DNA of 35,849 bases from Nanobdellota archaeon. Its GTDB lineage: Archaea > Nanobdellota > Nanobdellia > Pacearchaeales > GW2011-AR1. Shown piece after piece: positions 7,365-15,334 of the stretch. Made by a program: the position numbers and the translations under genes. The stretch is taken from the NCBI GenBank assembly GCA_022703705.1, contig JAKLDD010000005.1, positions 1-35,849 on the forward strand, in the 5' to 3' direction. The notes below the pieces were generated by a model, which searched no databases, had not been told where the DNA came from, and was given only the letters and a program-made list of their open reading frames with translations. The number at the start of each line of letters is the position of its first letter. The first letter of the stretch is position 1.

Positions 7365-8882
7365 ATGGCATCGATTCAACAGATTATAGCAACCATAAAT
7401 CCTGAATTATATTATGACACCAATTCTGCAAATCCGGGAATTTATAATGAATTTGATTCTCCAAAAGAAAAATTAAGAAAATTTAAAGAGTATATAAAAA
7501 CAGAAGGGTTTCAAAAGGCTGCAAACAAAGCAAAAGCAAAATCAGATGCAAAGCATACAATGGGTTATGAATCTTCTATAGAAACCTTGGAACCTGTTTA
7601 TTTCTTTATTCTTGATTTAATGAATGACTTCGGATTTTCCACAGAAAAAATAATTGATAATTTTTCTTCTTCTCCTGGTTCAGGACATTTTATTGAATTA
7701 AATCAAAGAGCTGCGTCAATGCAAAATCAAGCATCACAATTATTGGGAAGTATAAATGCAGTAATAAAAAGTGTTTTAAATTTAATTTATGATTTAAAAG
7801 AATTTAGAATAAGGCTCCAAACATATGAGGATTTAAGAACAAATGAGGAAGGAGCAAGACTTTCATTAAAGCAATTATGGATGGATAAAGTAGATGTAAT
7901 GAAAGGAAATACTTCAATAAAAGGTTTGGCTTTAGGACAAGCAGGTTATATTACTTTAATTGACGCTTTTCTTGCAGCAAAAGATGAAAAAGATGTTGAA
8001 AAAATAGATTTGAATGAAAGAGTTAAAAGAATTCTTATATCACGAATTCATGAATTTAATATTTGGGTTATTCAATCAGAACAAGAATTAAAAAAAAGAT
8101 ATGAACTTGAAAAAACATACTTAAAAAGCCAGGTTAATAATTTAAAACTTTATTCTAGGTGGGTAAAACCCTATCTTAAGGCAGCATCTGATTTAGAAGC
8201 AAAAGATGTGGGGAGAGAGCCTTCTCTTGTAAAAACATTCAACACAATTCTTCTTGAATTAGTTTTGCTAGGAAAAAGAAAAATAAACATAAAAGATTCT
8301 GCATTAGAAGGAAGTTTGCCAAAAGAATTTGCAAATGAGAGTTTTTTAAAAACAATCAAAAAGGATTATTACAGTTGTATCCTAGTGGAATTTAAATTTA
8401 GGGGAATTCCCCAGAGAGTAATGCAACAAGCACATTATGCATTTGGAGGTAAAGCAGATATAACTTTTTATTCATATGCTCTTACAAATGAAGAATTAGA
8501 ACAGCTTAATAAAGAAATGGAAGGTTCTGATTTAGAAGACATAATGAAACTTGCAAAAGGAATTACTGATGACAGCTTGGAGCAAATGCAAGAAGATATA
8601 AATTTCTTTTTGGAAGAAAAAGAACTTAAAGAGCAGGCAATAAAGAAAAAATATGCGGATCAATCAAATCCTTTTTTAGCTTTGTTTGGAGGATATAACA
8701 AAAAAGAAAATCCAAAAGAAATAAAAAAAGATAAAAAAGAAAAACAGTTAGTATCCCCTTCTAAAGATAATTGGATAGAATCAACTCATGTTAGGCCCTT
8801 AGCAGCAAAGGCAGCACAGGAAAATGCATTTACTCTTTTTGATATTTACAAAAAAGCGCATGGAATGGCAAGCTTTACATAG
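7365..8882 (+). CDS. Conserved-looking 505-aa helical protein, unknown function (cluster gene 1)
   Basis: I do not recognise a named domain. Seen: an almost entirely alpha-helical, charged, soluble protein. The central part (about residues 115-260) has long helices resembling coiled coils (LNQRAASMQNQASQLL; YELEKTYLKSQVNNL). A more globular segment follows with a short beta-like stretch (YYSCILVEFKFRGIPQRV and GGKADITFYSYAL). Then come an acidic helical hairpin, a Lys-rich linker (about 433-455), and an ordered tail (WIESTHVRPLAAKAAQENAFTLFDIYK) that may be a peptide ligand for a partner. There is no signal peptide or membrane helix. It heads a five-gene plus-strand cluster with its own TATA box. 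A structural or complex-forming role is inference. Confidence 0.65.
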   Translation: MASIQQIIATINPELYYDTNSANPGIYNEFDSPKEKLRKFKEYIKTEGFQKAANKAKAKSDAKHTMGYESSIETLEPVYFFILDLMNDFGFSTEKIIDNFSSSPGSGHFIELNQRAASMQNQASQLLGSINAVIKSVLNLIYDLKEFRIRLQTYEDLRTNEEGARLSLKQLWMDKVDVMKGNTSIKGLALGQAGYITLIDAFLAAKDEKDVEKIDLNERVKRILISRIHEFNIWVIQSEQELKKRYELEKTYLKSQVNNLKLYSRWVKPYLKAASDLEAKDVGREPSLVKTFNTILLELVLLGKRKINIKDSALEGSLPKEFANESFLKTIKKDYYSCILVEFKFRGIPQRVMQQAHYAFGGKADITFYSYALTNEELEQLNKEMEGSDLEDIMKLAKGITDDSLEQMQEDINFFLEEKELKEQAIKKKYADQSNPFLALFGGYNKKENPKEIKKDKKEKQLVSPSKDNWIESTHVRPLAAKAAQENAFTLFDIYKKAHGMASFT

Positions 8883-8934
8883 TAAAGCAAAACCTGGTTG
8901 ATTGAAGTGTGAAAAACCTACTGGAATTTTTAAA

Positions 8935-9558
8935 ATGGAAAAAAGAAAAAAAAGGGTGAAGAAAAAAACTCAAAAAGAAAAAGAAGAATTAAAAGAGCAA
9001 AAAGAAATTAAAAATCTTTCTTATGATGAAAAAATCTTAGAAGAAAAGATAAAAGAATTAAATAAAGAATTAAAAGAAAACAATCCCTCAAGCCCTATTG
9101 AACCTCAACGATTTATTTCTCAAAGTCCCTTGAAAGAAGTTGAAACCAAGAAAGGAGTAGCTCATCCAATAAGATTAGAAAGAAGCATAATCTCTTCAAA
9201 TCCCTCAATAACTAAGGAGATAGAAGATGATTCTATTGAATACACCCCTTTAATTGGGGAAAAGAAAAAAGAAGAAAAATATAATATTCTTAGCAAAGAT
9301 TATTCTGTAATGCAAAAAGAGGCAAGAAGACAAAATCCAAATTTTTTAGTTCAATCTGATTTTGAAGAATTTACTAAAAAAAACATTAGTGAAAATTTTC
9401 AAAAAAGAAACATAAATCCTTTTGCAGAAGAAAGCTTAAAAAGTTCAAATAAAAATAATGAAGAATATTTTGTAAAATCTTCTTTTACTGAAAAAGAAAG
9501 AAAACCGCATAATCCATTTGAGAAAAAAGAGATTAAATATGACACAATTGGACAATAA
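8935..9558 (+). CDS. Highly charged, probably disordered 207-aa protein (cluster gene 2)
   Basis: Unknown. Seen: a Lys/Glu-rich N-terminus (MEKRKKRVKKK, then a helical KEKEELKEQKE stretch), followed by a low-complexity, Asn/Ser/Glu-rich region with repeated short motifs ending in NPF-like tripeptides (NPNF, NPFAEE, NPFEKK), typical of a disordered linker or scaffold that binds partners through short peptides. The frame is open from a TTG at 8902, but the ATG at 8935 is preceded by AT-rich sequence and begins a plausible N-terminus, so it is preferred. It lies 52 nt after cluster gene 1 and 30 nt before the TIM-barrel gene. Confidence 0.55.
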   Translation: MEKRKKRVKKKTQKEKEELKEQKEIKNLSYDEKILEEKIKELNKELKENNPSSPIEPQRFISQSPLKEVETKKGVAHPIRLERSIISSNPSITKEIEDDSIEYTPLIGEKKKEEKYNILSKDYSVMQKEARRQNPNFLVQSDFEEFTKKNISENFQKRNINPFAEESLKSSNKNNEEYFVKSSFTEKERKPHNPFEKKEIKYDTIGQ

Positions 9559-9568
9559 CTATATAAAT
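9559..9568 (+). promoter_or_regulatory. Internal TATA box before the TIM-barrel gene
   Basis: CTATATAAAT lies 21-30 nt upstream of the ATG at 9589, so the TIM-barrel gene can be transcribed on its own as a leaderless mRNA in addition to any read-through. Confidence 0.55.
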
Positions 9569-9588
9569 AAAAATTTATTTGTTTAAAC

Positions 9589-11469
9589 ATGGTAAAAAAA
9601 GGGAATTATACAATTGAAAACCTTTATCAGGGAGGATATTCATCACTTGATTCAAACAAATCTTATTCCACACAATTTTTAGGGTATAGAATAAAACAAA
9701 GCGAATTGGGAGCCCCAACAAAGCCAGATACAGCCAATCAGCTTCAACAAGCAGAACAATTATTAAATCAGGGAATTGTTCCAATTGAAGTAGGCGCATT
9801 AAGTGCTGAAGTTTTCAGCCAAATACCAAAACAGCATTTTAAAGAAATTGATAGATTGTCTAAATTAACTGGAGCAAAAATTTCTGTTCATGCTCCAATT
9901 GTTGAACCATCAGGTATGGGGGAACAAGGCTGGAGTGAGGCACAAAGGCAACTTGCTGAAAGGCAATTAAATGATGCTATTGAAAAAGCTTATGATTTGA
10001 ATTCTACTGGAAGTGTTCCAATAACAATACATCCGTCTGCAACTTATGGTTCAGAATATGCACCAGACAAAGAAAAGGGGAGAAAGATTCAAAGAATGGT
10101 TGCTGTTGAAAGAGAAACAGGAAAACCTGTTCAGATTATTGAAGAAGAAACTCTTCATTATCCAAATATGATTGAGATGAAACCAGAAGTTGAAGCAAGA
10201 TTTTTGGGTGGAAAAATTTCAAGAAAGCAACTAAATCAAATGCCTTCTGAGGAAAAATACAACAGTATATCTGTCGAACAGGGAAAAATTTATACTCCTG
10301 AAGCTCGTTTAAGATCAATAAACCACACTCAGTGGGATGACTCAATAAATCAAATAATCTTTAATAAAGAAAGAGCAGATGAAATCTTAAGAACAAATCA
10401 AATTCAGATACAACATTTATTGGAGGATTTGAAAACAAAAAATTATAATGAGGGGCTTTTAACTCCGGGTGAAAAACAAGCTTTAAATTCATTCAGAAAT
10501 GCAGAAACTTATCTGCAAGACACCCAACAGCATATTGAAAGTTTATTTAACAAGGCCTGGAAAAACACAAAAGGAGATGAAATGGGAAGAAGTGTTTTAA
10601 GAAAAGCATCAGAACAGTATGCAAAAGAATTAGAGGAAAGTCAAACTCTATTAGGACAATCACAGGCAATGCAGAATTTATTGTTTAATCTGAAAAAAGT
10701 AACTCCTGAATTTATAATTCCGATTGAAAAATTTGCAATAGAAAAATCCTCCCAAACTTTTGCAAACGTAGCTTTTAATGCTTATAGTAAATTTGGAGAA
10801 AAAGGGAATATACCTAAGATAAATATTGAAAATCTTCCCTCTGGAATGGGTTTTTCATCCTTAGAAGAAGTTAAAAATTTAATTGTTGAATCAAAACATA
10901 AATTTGCTCAGAGATTAATTAATGAAAAAGGATTAAGCAAAGAAGTTGCGCAAAAAAAAGCAGATGAAGTAATTGGCATGACTTTAGATGTTGGACATTT
11001 AAATATCTCTAAAAAACAGGGATTTACAGACAATGATTTGCTTAAAGAAATGGAGCAAATTGCAAAGTATGTAAAACACGTTCATTTAACAGATAATTTT
11101 GGATTTTCTGACTCGCATCTTCCTCCTGGAATGGGAAATGTTCCGTTCAAAGAAATGCTGGAAAGATTAGATAAAGAAGGATTCAAGGGAAACAAAATTG
11201 TTGAAGCAGGAGGATATGTTCAACATTTTGGACAATCTCCATATATGCCAAGTTTAGAAGCATTTGGCTCTCCAATTTATTCTAGTGGAAAAAGTCCATA
11301 TTGGAATCAAGCTCTTGGTTTTCAACAAGGATATTTATCAGGTTATGGAGAAATGCTTCCACAAAATAATTATCAAACTTTTGGAACAGGATTCTCTCAA
11401 TTACCTGGAGAACTTGGGGGAAATATTCGTGGAAGTGGGGGAAGATTTAGTCAGAGAGAAATGGAATAA
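9589..11469 (+). CDS. TIM-barrel metalloenzyme-like protein with large helical insert (cluster gene 3)
   Basis: A 626-aa protein of the xylose-isomerase-like / AP endonuclease 2 (EndoIV) superfamily. Seen: first barrel half with KISVHAPI and PITIHPSATYG (residues about 95-150); a helical insertion of roughly 300 residues; second half with MTLDVGHLNIS, VKHVHLTDN, a SHLPPGMGNVPF segment and KIVEAGG. The His, Asp and Glu residues at these strand ends are those used for divalent metals in the superfamily (known). The C-terminal about 70 residues are Gly/Ser/Gln/Tyr-rich and likely disordered. Whether it is a sugar isomerase/epimerase, a nuclease or something else cannot be decided; the insert is far larger than in ordinary members. 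Its neighbours are unknown proteins and a nucleotidyltransferase. Confidence 0.75.
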   Translation: MVKKGNYTIENLYQGGYSSLDSNKSYSTQFLGYRIKQSELGAPTKPDTANQLQQAEQLLNQGIVPIEVGALSAEVFSQIPKQHFKEIDRLSKLTGAKISVHAPIVEPSGMGEQGWSEAQRQLAERQLNDAIEKAYDLNSTGSVPITIHPSATYGSEYAPDKEKGRKIQRMVAVERETGKPVQIIEEETLHYPNMIEMKPEVEARFLGGKISRKQLNQMPSEEKYNSISVEQGKIYTPEARLRSINHTQWDDSINQIIFNKERADEILRTNQIQIQHLLEDLKTKNYNEGLLTPGEKQALNSFRNAETYLQDTQQHIESLFNKAWKNTKGDEMGRSVLRKASEQYAKELEESQTLLGQSQAMQNLLFNLKKVTPEFIIPIEKFAIEKSSQTFANVAFNAYSKFGEKGNIPKINIENLPSGMGFSSLEEVKNLIVESKHKFAQRLINEKGLSKEVAQKKADEVIGMTLDVGHLNISKKQGFTDNDLLKEMEQIAKYVKHVHLTDNFGFSDSHLPPGMGNVPFKEMLERLDKEGFKGNKIVEAGGYVQHFGQSPYMPSLEAFGSPIYSSGKSPYWNQALGFQQGYLSGYGEMLPQNNYQTFGTGFSQLPGELGGNIRGSGGRFSQREME

Positions 11470-11499
11470 TGTTCCTTATTAAAAACTTAAAAATAAAAA

Positions 11500-12417
11500 A
11501 TGGCAAAAGAACAAGAAGAATTTTCAGAAGAAGATTTAATTAATAATGCTGTTAAAGCAGGACTGCAAGTTCTTATCTCACAGCCGGGAATGGAAAGATC
11601 TAATGTTTTTATAACTCATAATTTAGACAGAGAAAAGATTTATTCGGCAGTTGATGAGATAAAAAGTGAACTTGAAAATAGAAAAATAACTTCCCCTAAA
11701 GAACAATACAAGATTATCTATAAAGGAATTGCAAGCTATGTTGCTTCAGGGAATGCATTAAATGATAAAGGAAAGAAAATTTTATTAGAAAAAAGCTACA
11801 AGGGAAAATTAGACCAAGGTGTTCTTGAGAAATTAGTAAGTGTGTTCAAACCAAATAAATTTGAAGGACAAAAATATTTTGAAAAAGCTAGTAATGCATA
11901 TCGAGATATGTACGATATTCTTTCCCAAGATGAAGTTGCGCAACAGGAAATTCCTGAACTTACCAAAGCCGCAAAAGCAATGAAGATGTACGGATTTTTA
12001 GATACTGCATTAAATATTTTTAAAACCCATGGGATGATGGACGAAAAATTGTACAAACAACTATCTCAAGAACTTTATCAAAAAACAACAGAAAAGGCAC
12101 ATAAAGGAATGAAAGGAATTGAAGAATATATAATGTCAAAAGACGAAGTTGATGAAAAAAAAGAAATGTATCAAAAAGCAGCTGTTTTAATTATGGGAAT
12201 ATTTGGGGTGATATTAATAATGACTAATATCAGAATGACTGGAGCAGTAATAGGAAATATTTCAAATGTAACTTTAGGTATTTTTGGGATGGGTCTAGCC
12301 GCAACGGCTTTGTTAATTTTTTTAAAAAATCAGAAAAAAGAAACTTTAAAAACAGAATATTCGTATAATAATAAGAAAAAAGATGAAAAAAAAGAGGAAA
12401 GAAAAAAAAGAAATTGA
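11500..12417 (+). CDS. C-terminally anchored membrane protein, unknown function (cluster gene 4)
   Basis: A 305-aa protein without a recognised domain. Seen: a soluble helical region of about 220 residues, then two membrane helices (about residues 225-245, then a NIRMTGAVIG turn, then about 255-275), and a Lys/Glu-rich cytoplasmic tail. With no signal peptide, most of the protein probably faces the cytoplasm and is tethered by the hairpin of helices. Its 3' end overlaps the start of the nucleotidyltransferase gene by 35 nt in another frame, which implies translational coupling. It may anchor the other cluster products at the membrane (inference). Confidence 0.65.
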   Translation: MAKEQEEFSEEDLINNAVKAGLQVLISQPGMERSNVFITHNLDREKIYSAVDEIKSELENRKITSPKEQYKIIYKGIASYVASGNALNDKGKKILLEKSYKGKLDQGVLEKLVSVFKPNKFEGQKYFEKASNAYRDMYDILSQDEVAQQEIPELTKAAKAMKMYGFLDTALNIFKTHGMMDEKLYKQLSQELYQKTTEKAHKGMKGIEEYIMSKDEVDEKKEMYQKAAVLIMGIFGVILIMTNIRMTGAVIGNISNVTLGIFGMGLAATALLIFLKNQKKETLKTEYSYNNKKKDEKKEERKKRN

Positions 12418-13249
12418 AAAACCCATTAAAAAGAAGGGGAAAATAAATCCAAAGAATATTCCAAGCCTGCAGTTAAAAACAGAAAATGATATTGCTATGG
12501 ATTTTGCTGTAAAAGTCTATAAAAAATTTGACAGAATAATAAAATCTATTATTCTTTTTGGTTCTAATGTCAAACAAAACGCTGTTGCTGGTTCTGATAT
12601 CGATATAGTTATAATTATTGATGATGCATCTGTAAAATGGGATCCAGAATTAATTGTGTGGTATAGAGAGGAACTTGAAAAAATAATACAAGCAAGCCCA
12701 TATAAAAAAGATTTACATATTAACACAGTAAAGCTAACAACTTGGTGGGAAGATTTAATTAGGGGGGATCCAATAGTAATAAATATTTTAAGATACGGAC
12801 AAGCAATGGTAGATGCTGCTGGTTTTTTCAATCCATTAAAATATCTTTTAATTGCTGGGAAAATAAAATCTACTCCAGAGGCAATTCATTCATGTCTTCA
12901 GAGAGCTCCAGAACATTTTGCCAGGAGTAAATCTGCTGAACTTGCATCAATAGAAGGGTTATATTGGACAATGGTTGATTCTTCTCATGCTGCTCTAATG
13001 GCAAATAATATCTCTCCCCCTTCTCCAGAACATTTAATTCTTGAATTAAAAGAAAATTTTGTAAATACTGGAAAATTAAAGATGAAATATGTTGTCTGGT
13101 TCAGAGATTTAAATTTTCTTCACAAAAAAATATCCCATGGAGAAATTACAGATTTAAAGGGTGTTGAGATTGATGATTGGCAAAAGAGAGCAGAAGAATT
13201 CCTTAACGAAATGATAAGGATAGTTAATGAAACAATAAAGCAGCAATAA
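12383..13249 (+). CDS. Nucleotidyltransferase with C-terminal HEPN-like helical domain (cluster gene 5)
   Basis: A 288-aa protein of the DNA polymerase-beta-like (MNT) nucleotidyltransferase superfamily. Seen: a basic N-terminal tail (about 25 residues), then LFGS (Gly60-Ser61) followed by GSDIDIV (Asp72 and Asp74, the metal-binding pair), so the active site looks intact. Residues about 145-260 form a helical domain like the HEPN partners of MNT enzymes, and contain Arg241-X5-His247, compatible with but not proof of the HEPN RNase motif. Such pairs add nucleotides to RNA or protein in toxin-antitoxin and other systems (known for the family). The 600-aa protein at 16773-18575 is a clear paralogue: GK(I/L)K, a shared PEAI, RSK, and a Pro-rich segment align along the helical domain. 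Confidence 0.8.
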   Translation: MKKKRKEKKEIEKPIKKKGKINPKNIPSLQLKTENDIAMDFAVKVYKKFDRIIKSIILFGSNVKQNAVAGSDIDIVIIIDDASVKWDPELIVWYREELEKIIQASPYKKDLHINTVKLTTWWEDLIRGDPIVINILRYGQAMVDAAGFFNPLKYLLIAGKIKSTPEAIHSCLQRAPEHFARSKSAELASIEGLYWTMVDSSHAALMANNISPPSPEHLILELKENFVNTGKLKMKYVVWFRDLNFLHKKISHGEITDLKGVEIDDWQKRAEEFLNEMIRIVNETIKQQ

Positions 13250-13256
13250 TTTACTA

Positions 13257-13559
13257 TTATAAATTCATTATTTTTTCAAGTTCTTCTAATTTTTTCAATT
13301 CTTTTATCTCTTTAGCTCTTTCAATTGCAAAATATCTCTCAGCTAAATTAAATGCTTCATTTTGAATTTTTTGATTATATCTCAAACCATATTTTTTCTT
13401 ATTTTTGAATTCTTTTAAACCTGCTCTTACATAAACTTCTAAAGCTTCTTGGAAAGAAACATAATTCCTTGCTGCTAGTTCATAAACCCGGGGGGCAAGA
13501 CTAATAAATCTATTTGTACTTTCCATTTCTAGTTTGTTTATTTTTGATTTATTTTTCAT
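13257..13559 (-). CDS. 100-aa basic helical protein, unknown
   Basis: Not recognised. Seen: Lys/Asn-rich start, a helical core (RFISLAPRVYELAAR, then SFQEALEVYVRAGLKEF), a basic linker (KNKKKYGLRYNQ), and a long charged helix with Glu/Lys/Leu heptads at the C-terminus. There is no membrane segment. Composition and small size would suit a nucleic-acid-binding or adaptor protein, but this is only a guess. An internal ATG at residue 12 is an alternative start. It is convergent with the nucleotidyltransferase gene, whose stop lies 7 nt away. Confidence 0.5.
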   Translation of the reverse strand: MKNKSKINKLEMESTNRFISLAPRVYELAARNYVSFQEALEVYVRAGLKEFKNKKKYGLRYNQKIQNEAFNLAERYFAIERAKEIKELKKLEELEKIMNL

Positions 13560-13637
13560 TTTTATGCAATTCTTAATTTTTAAATAAGAATAAAGAATTA
13601 ATCCCTTTTTTCTATTTATAAATTTATCCTAAGAAAA

Positions 13638-13802
13638 TTAAAGTTTTGAAGCTAAATTCTTTTTTTGAGGAACATTATTTGAATTAGGCATTTCTTTATA
13701 ATTTTTTATATTTTCTCCATAAACACACCAATCAAATTCTTCTTTAGTGTAATAACCTTTTTCAAGACCGTATATCAATAAAGCATGTTTGTGACTTTTC
13801 AT
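13638..13802 (-). CDS. 54-aa microprotein coupled to the upstream 211-aa gene
   Basis: A short ORF (MKSHKHALLI at the start, NLASKL at the end) whose ATG overlaps the TGA stop of the gene at 13799-14434 as ATGA. This 4-nt overlap implies translational coupling and supports it as a real gene. The product is soluble with one helix-turn region (LEKGYYTKEEFDW) and a disordered tail. There is no known family that I recognise. Partnership with the 211-aa protein is inference from the coupling. Confidence 0.55.
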   Translation of the reverse strand: MKSHKHALLIYGLEKGYYTKEEFDWCVYGENIKNYKEMPNSNNVPQKKNLASKL

Positions 13803-14434
13803 TTTTCTTCTTCTCCTTTGGATTCGTCCTTTGGAGCATACATTTCATTAAGAGCATCAACTGCTACGCCTTCTTCAACTCTTGTTCTGAATTTTCCATC
13901 TTTAAGTTTTTCAAGCAAATAGAATGTGGTTGCAACTCTTTGATATTTTTCCTTTGTTTTTTGAGCTTCCTCAACCTGTTCATCAGTGCTTTTTCCAAAC
14001 TCTTCACCATCAATTATATAGTCTGCTTCTTTTATTTTTCTGAGTATTTCTCCGTATTTTTCTTTGGCAAAATCAGATAATTCTGTATTTGCTCTTTCAA
14101 AATTATCCCCAAGATGTTTAGTCAAATCACCGTTATATCTTGTCATTAAATCACCCACAGTTTGTTGTTTTTTGAACATTTCATAAGTATTCAATTGATT
14201 TGCTATTGTTTTTCTAAGAACTTCTGGATCAGTAACAGTTTGAACTATCCAAGGGTCTTTAATATTAGCGTCTTTTAAGATATATTCTAAAGATTTTTGC
14301 ACATAAGGAACCCCATCTCTTCCTTTTTTCAAATAATCACCTGCAACAGTAGCATAACCGAGTAAATCCCAGTCATAACTAAGAGTAGGTAATTCTGGTT
14401 CTTTTGTTTTTTCTTTTAATTGGTCTTTTTCCAT
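13799..14434 (-). CDS. 211-aa soluble helical protein, unknown
   Basis: Not recognised. Seen: charged N-terminus (EKDQLKEKTKEPELP), a motif LSYDWDLLGYATVAGDYLKKG, a mainly helical body, and an acidic tail ending in GEEEK. It is cytosolic with no membrane segment. It has a well-formed promoter (14454-14471) whose TATA spacing to the ATG indicates a leaderless mRNA, and is coupled by ATGA overlap to the 54-aa microprotein. Its promoter is nearly the same as that of the ribosomal operon at 15616-15633, suggesting strong constitutive expression (inference). Confidence 0.6.
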   Translation of the reverse strand: MEKDQLKEKTKEPELPTLSYDWDLLGYATVAGDYLKKGRDGVPYVQKSLEYILKDANIKDPWIVQTVTDPEVLRKTIANQLNTYEMFKKQQTVGDLMTRYNGDLTKHLGDNFERANTELSDFAKEKYGEILRKIKEADYIIDGEEFGKSTDEQVEEAQKTKEKYQRVATTFYLLEKLKDGKFRTRVEEGVAVDALNEMYAPKDESKGEEEK

Positions 14435-14453
14435 GCTTTTTATAGAGGTTCAA

Positions 14454-14471
14454 AGTTTATAAATCTTTCGG
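14454..14471 (-). promoter_or_regulatory. BRE/TATA promoter of the 211-aa gene
   Basis: The minus strand reads CCGAAAGATTTATAAACT. The TATA core lies about 25 nt before the ATG at 14434, so the mRNA is probably leaderless. The 18-nt pattern is shared with the L35Ae operon promoter. Confidence 0.7.
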
Positions 14472-14499
14472 TTTGTTACCATTAACTAAAAGTAACAAA
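14472..14499 (-). terminator. Hairpin immediately after rpl10e
   Basis: Inverted repeat TTTGTTAC / GTAACAAA (8 bp, 12-nt spacer) starting right after the L10e stop codon and ending beside the next promoter's BRE. A terminator of the ribosomal operon is likely; an operator for the next gene is the alternative. Confidence 0.45.
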
Positions 14500-14516
14500 T
14501 TAAGAATTCTTAATTT
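14497..14516. repeat. Perfect 20-bp palindrome across the rpl10e stop codon
   Basis: The sequence AAATTAAGAATTCTTAATTT equals its own reverse complement and includes the TAA stop of L10e. It may contribute to 3'-end formation together with the adjacent hairpin, or be chance in AT-rich DNA. Confidence 0.5.
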
Positions 14517-15042
14517 CATACAAAACTTTTGTTCTTCCAGGGAGTTTTGATTTAACCTGTTTAAAAATTTGCCTTGCAATTGCAACTGCTTTTGGATTTG
14601 CTAAAGCAATATAAAAAAGCTCTGAATTTGGCTTCAATATTGCTGATTTGCCCACTGACTTTCCAAAGGATAATTGCATTCCTGTCTGCATTCTATCAGC
14701 TCCTGCACCAGTAAGCATCTTATTTTCTCTTTGAATATGGTGTGGAAAAGGAATAACTCTAAAAAGATATTGTCCTGGAAGCTCTTTGTCTAACTTTTTA
14801 TTAATATATTGTCTGCAAGCTTCAAGAGCATTATGTCTAATTTGAACTTTTTCTGTTGAAATAATTGTTAAAACATGAGGAAATTTTCCAGCAGCATTTG
14901 CTTTGCTATCTCCCATATTAAATTTAACTATCTTTTGGGGGGGAACTACTTTTATATAAGATTTCTGCTTTCTTTTACTAATTCTTGTAAAAGGGGTAAC
15001 CTTTCTTTTTGAGTATGCATTTGCTTTTCTAAGTGCTGCCAT
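14500..15042 (-). CDS. rpl10e: Ribosomal protein L10e (uL16)
   Basis: Large-subunit protein of the L10e/L16 family that sits near the peptidyl-transferase centre and helps place the CCA end of tRNA (known). Seen in 180 residues: basic N-terminus (ALRKANAYSKRKVTPFTR), HNALEACRQYINKKL, the loop region VIPFPHHIQRENKMLTGAGADRMQTGM with its RM/GAGADR core, and FGK(S)VG. Length is the usual about 175-180. It is last in a three-gene minus-strand operon after L35Ae and a 96-aa unknown, with a 1-nt gap to the latter. Identification is secure. Confidence 0.95.
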   Translation of the reverse strand: MAALRKANAYSKRKVTPFTRISKRKQKSYIKVVPPQKIVKFNMGDSKANAAGKFPHVLTIISTEKVQIRHNALEACRQYINKKLDKELPGQYLFRVIPFPHHIQRENKMLTGAGADRMQTGMQLSFGKSVGKSAILKPNSELFYIALANPKAVAIARQIFKQVKSKLPGRTKVLYEIKNS

Positions 15043-15043
15043 T

Positions 15044-15334
15044 TTATTTCTCGACTATTAACTTCCCTCCATCCTCATAAACTTTATCATGATTCAAATC
15101 TATTTTTATTGGATAACCCTTGTGTTTTACATAAAACCCCAACTGATCTAAAGGTTGTTTATCTGAGATTCTACCAAGAAGATATGAAGAAGACATATCC
15201 ACAAAAATATCTTTCTTCATCCCCCCGAAAAATAACTGACTATTTACAATGCTTGCATTTTCACCATTAGTCATGAGTTTAATATTATTGAAAAGTTTCT
15301 TTTCTAATAATTTAACTTTTCCTTTTCCACCCAT
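15044..15334 (-). CDS. 96-aa unknown protein inside the L35Ae-L10e operon
   Basis: Unknown. Seen: basic start (MGGKGKVKLLEKKLF), a mid segment with several hydrophobic beta-like stretches (SQLFFGG, IFVDMSSSYLLGRI), and a beta-rich C-terminus (GFYVKHKGYPIKIDL, GGKLIVEK). It is soluble with no cysteines. Its ATG directly abuts the L35Ae stop codon (0 nt gap) and its stop is 1 nt before L10e, so all three are translated from one mRNA at matched position. A ribosome-associated or assembly role is inference from the context only. Confidence 0.6.
   Translation of the reverse strand: MGGKGKVKLLEKKLFNNIKLMTNGENASIVNSQLFFGGMKKDIFVDMSSSYLLGRISDKQPLDQLGFYVKHKGYPIKIDLNHDKVYEDGGKLIVEK

Noticed and set aside
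11264-11482. Short plus-strand ORF of 72 codons at the end of the TIM-barrel gene
   Set aside because: It overlaps the TIM-barrel frame, has no ribosome-binding site, and its composition looks like an out-of-frame reading.
12383-13249. Classic MNT-HEPN toxin-antitoxin pair
   Set aside because: In those pairs the domains are separate genes of about 100-150 residues each. Here they are fused, and the Arg-X5-His match is too weak to claim toxin activity.
13257-13559. Archaeal histone
   Set aside because: Size and charge are similar, but the histone-fold spacing and the usual RxTx and loop residues are missing.
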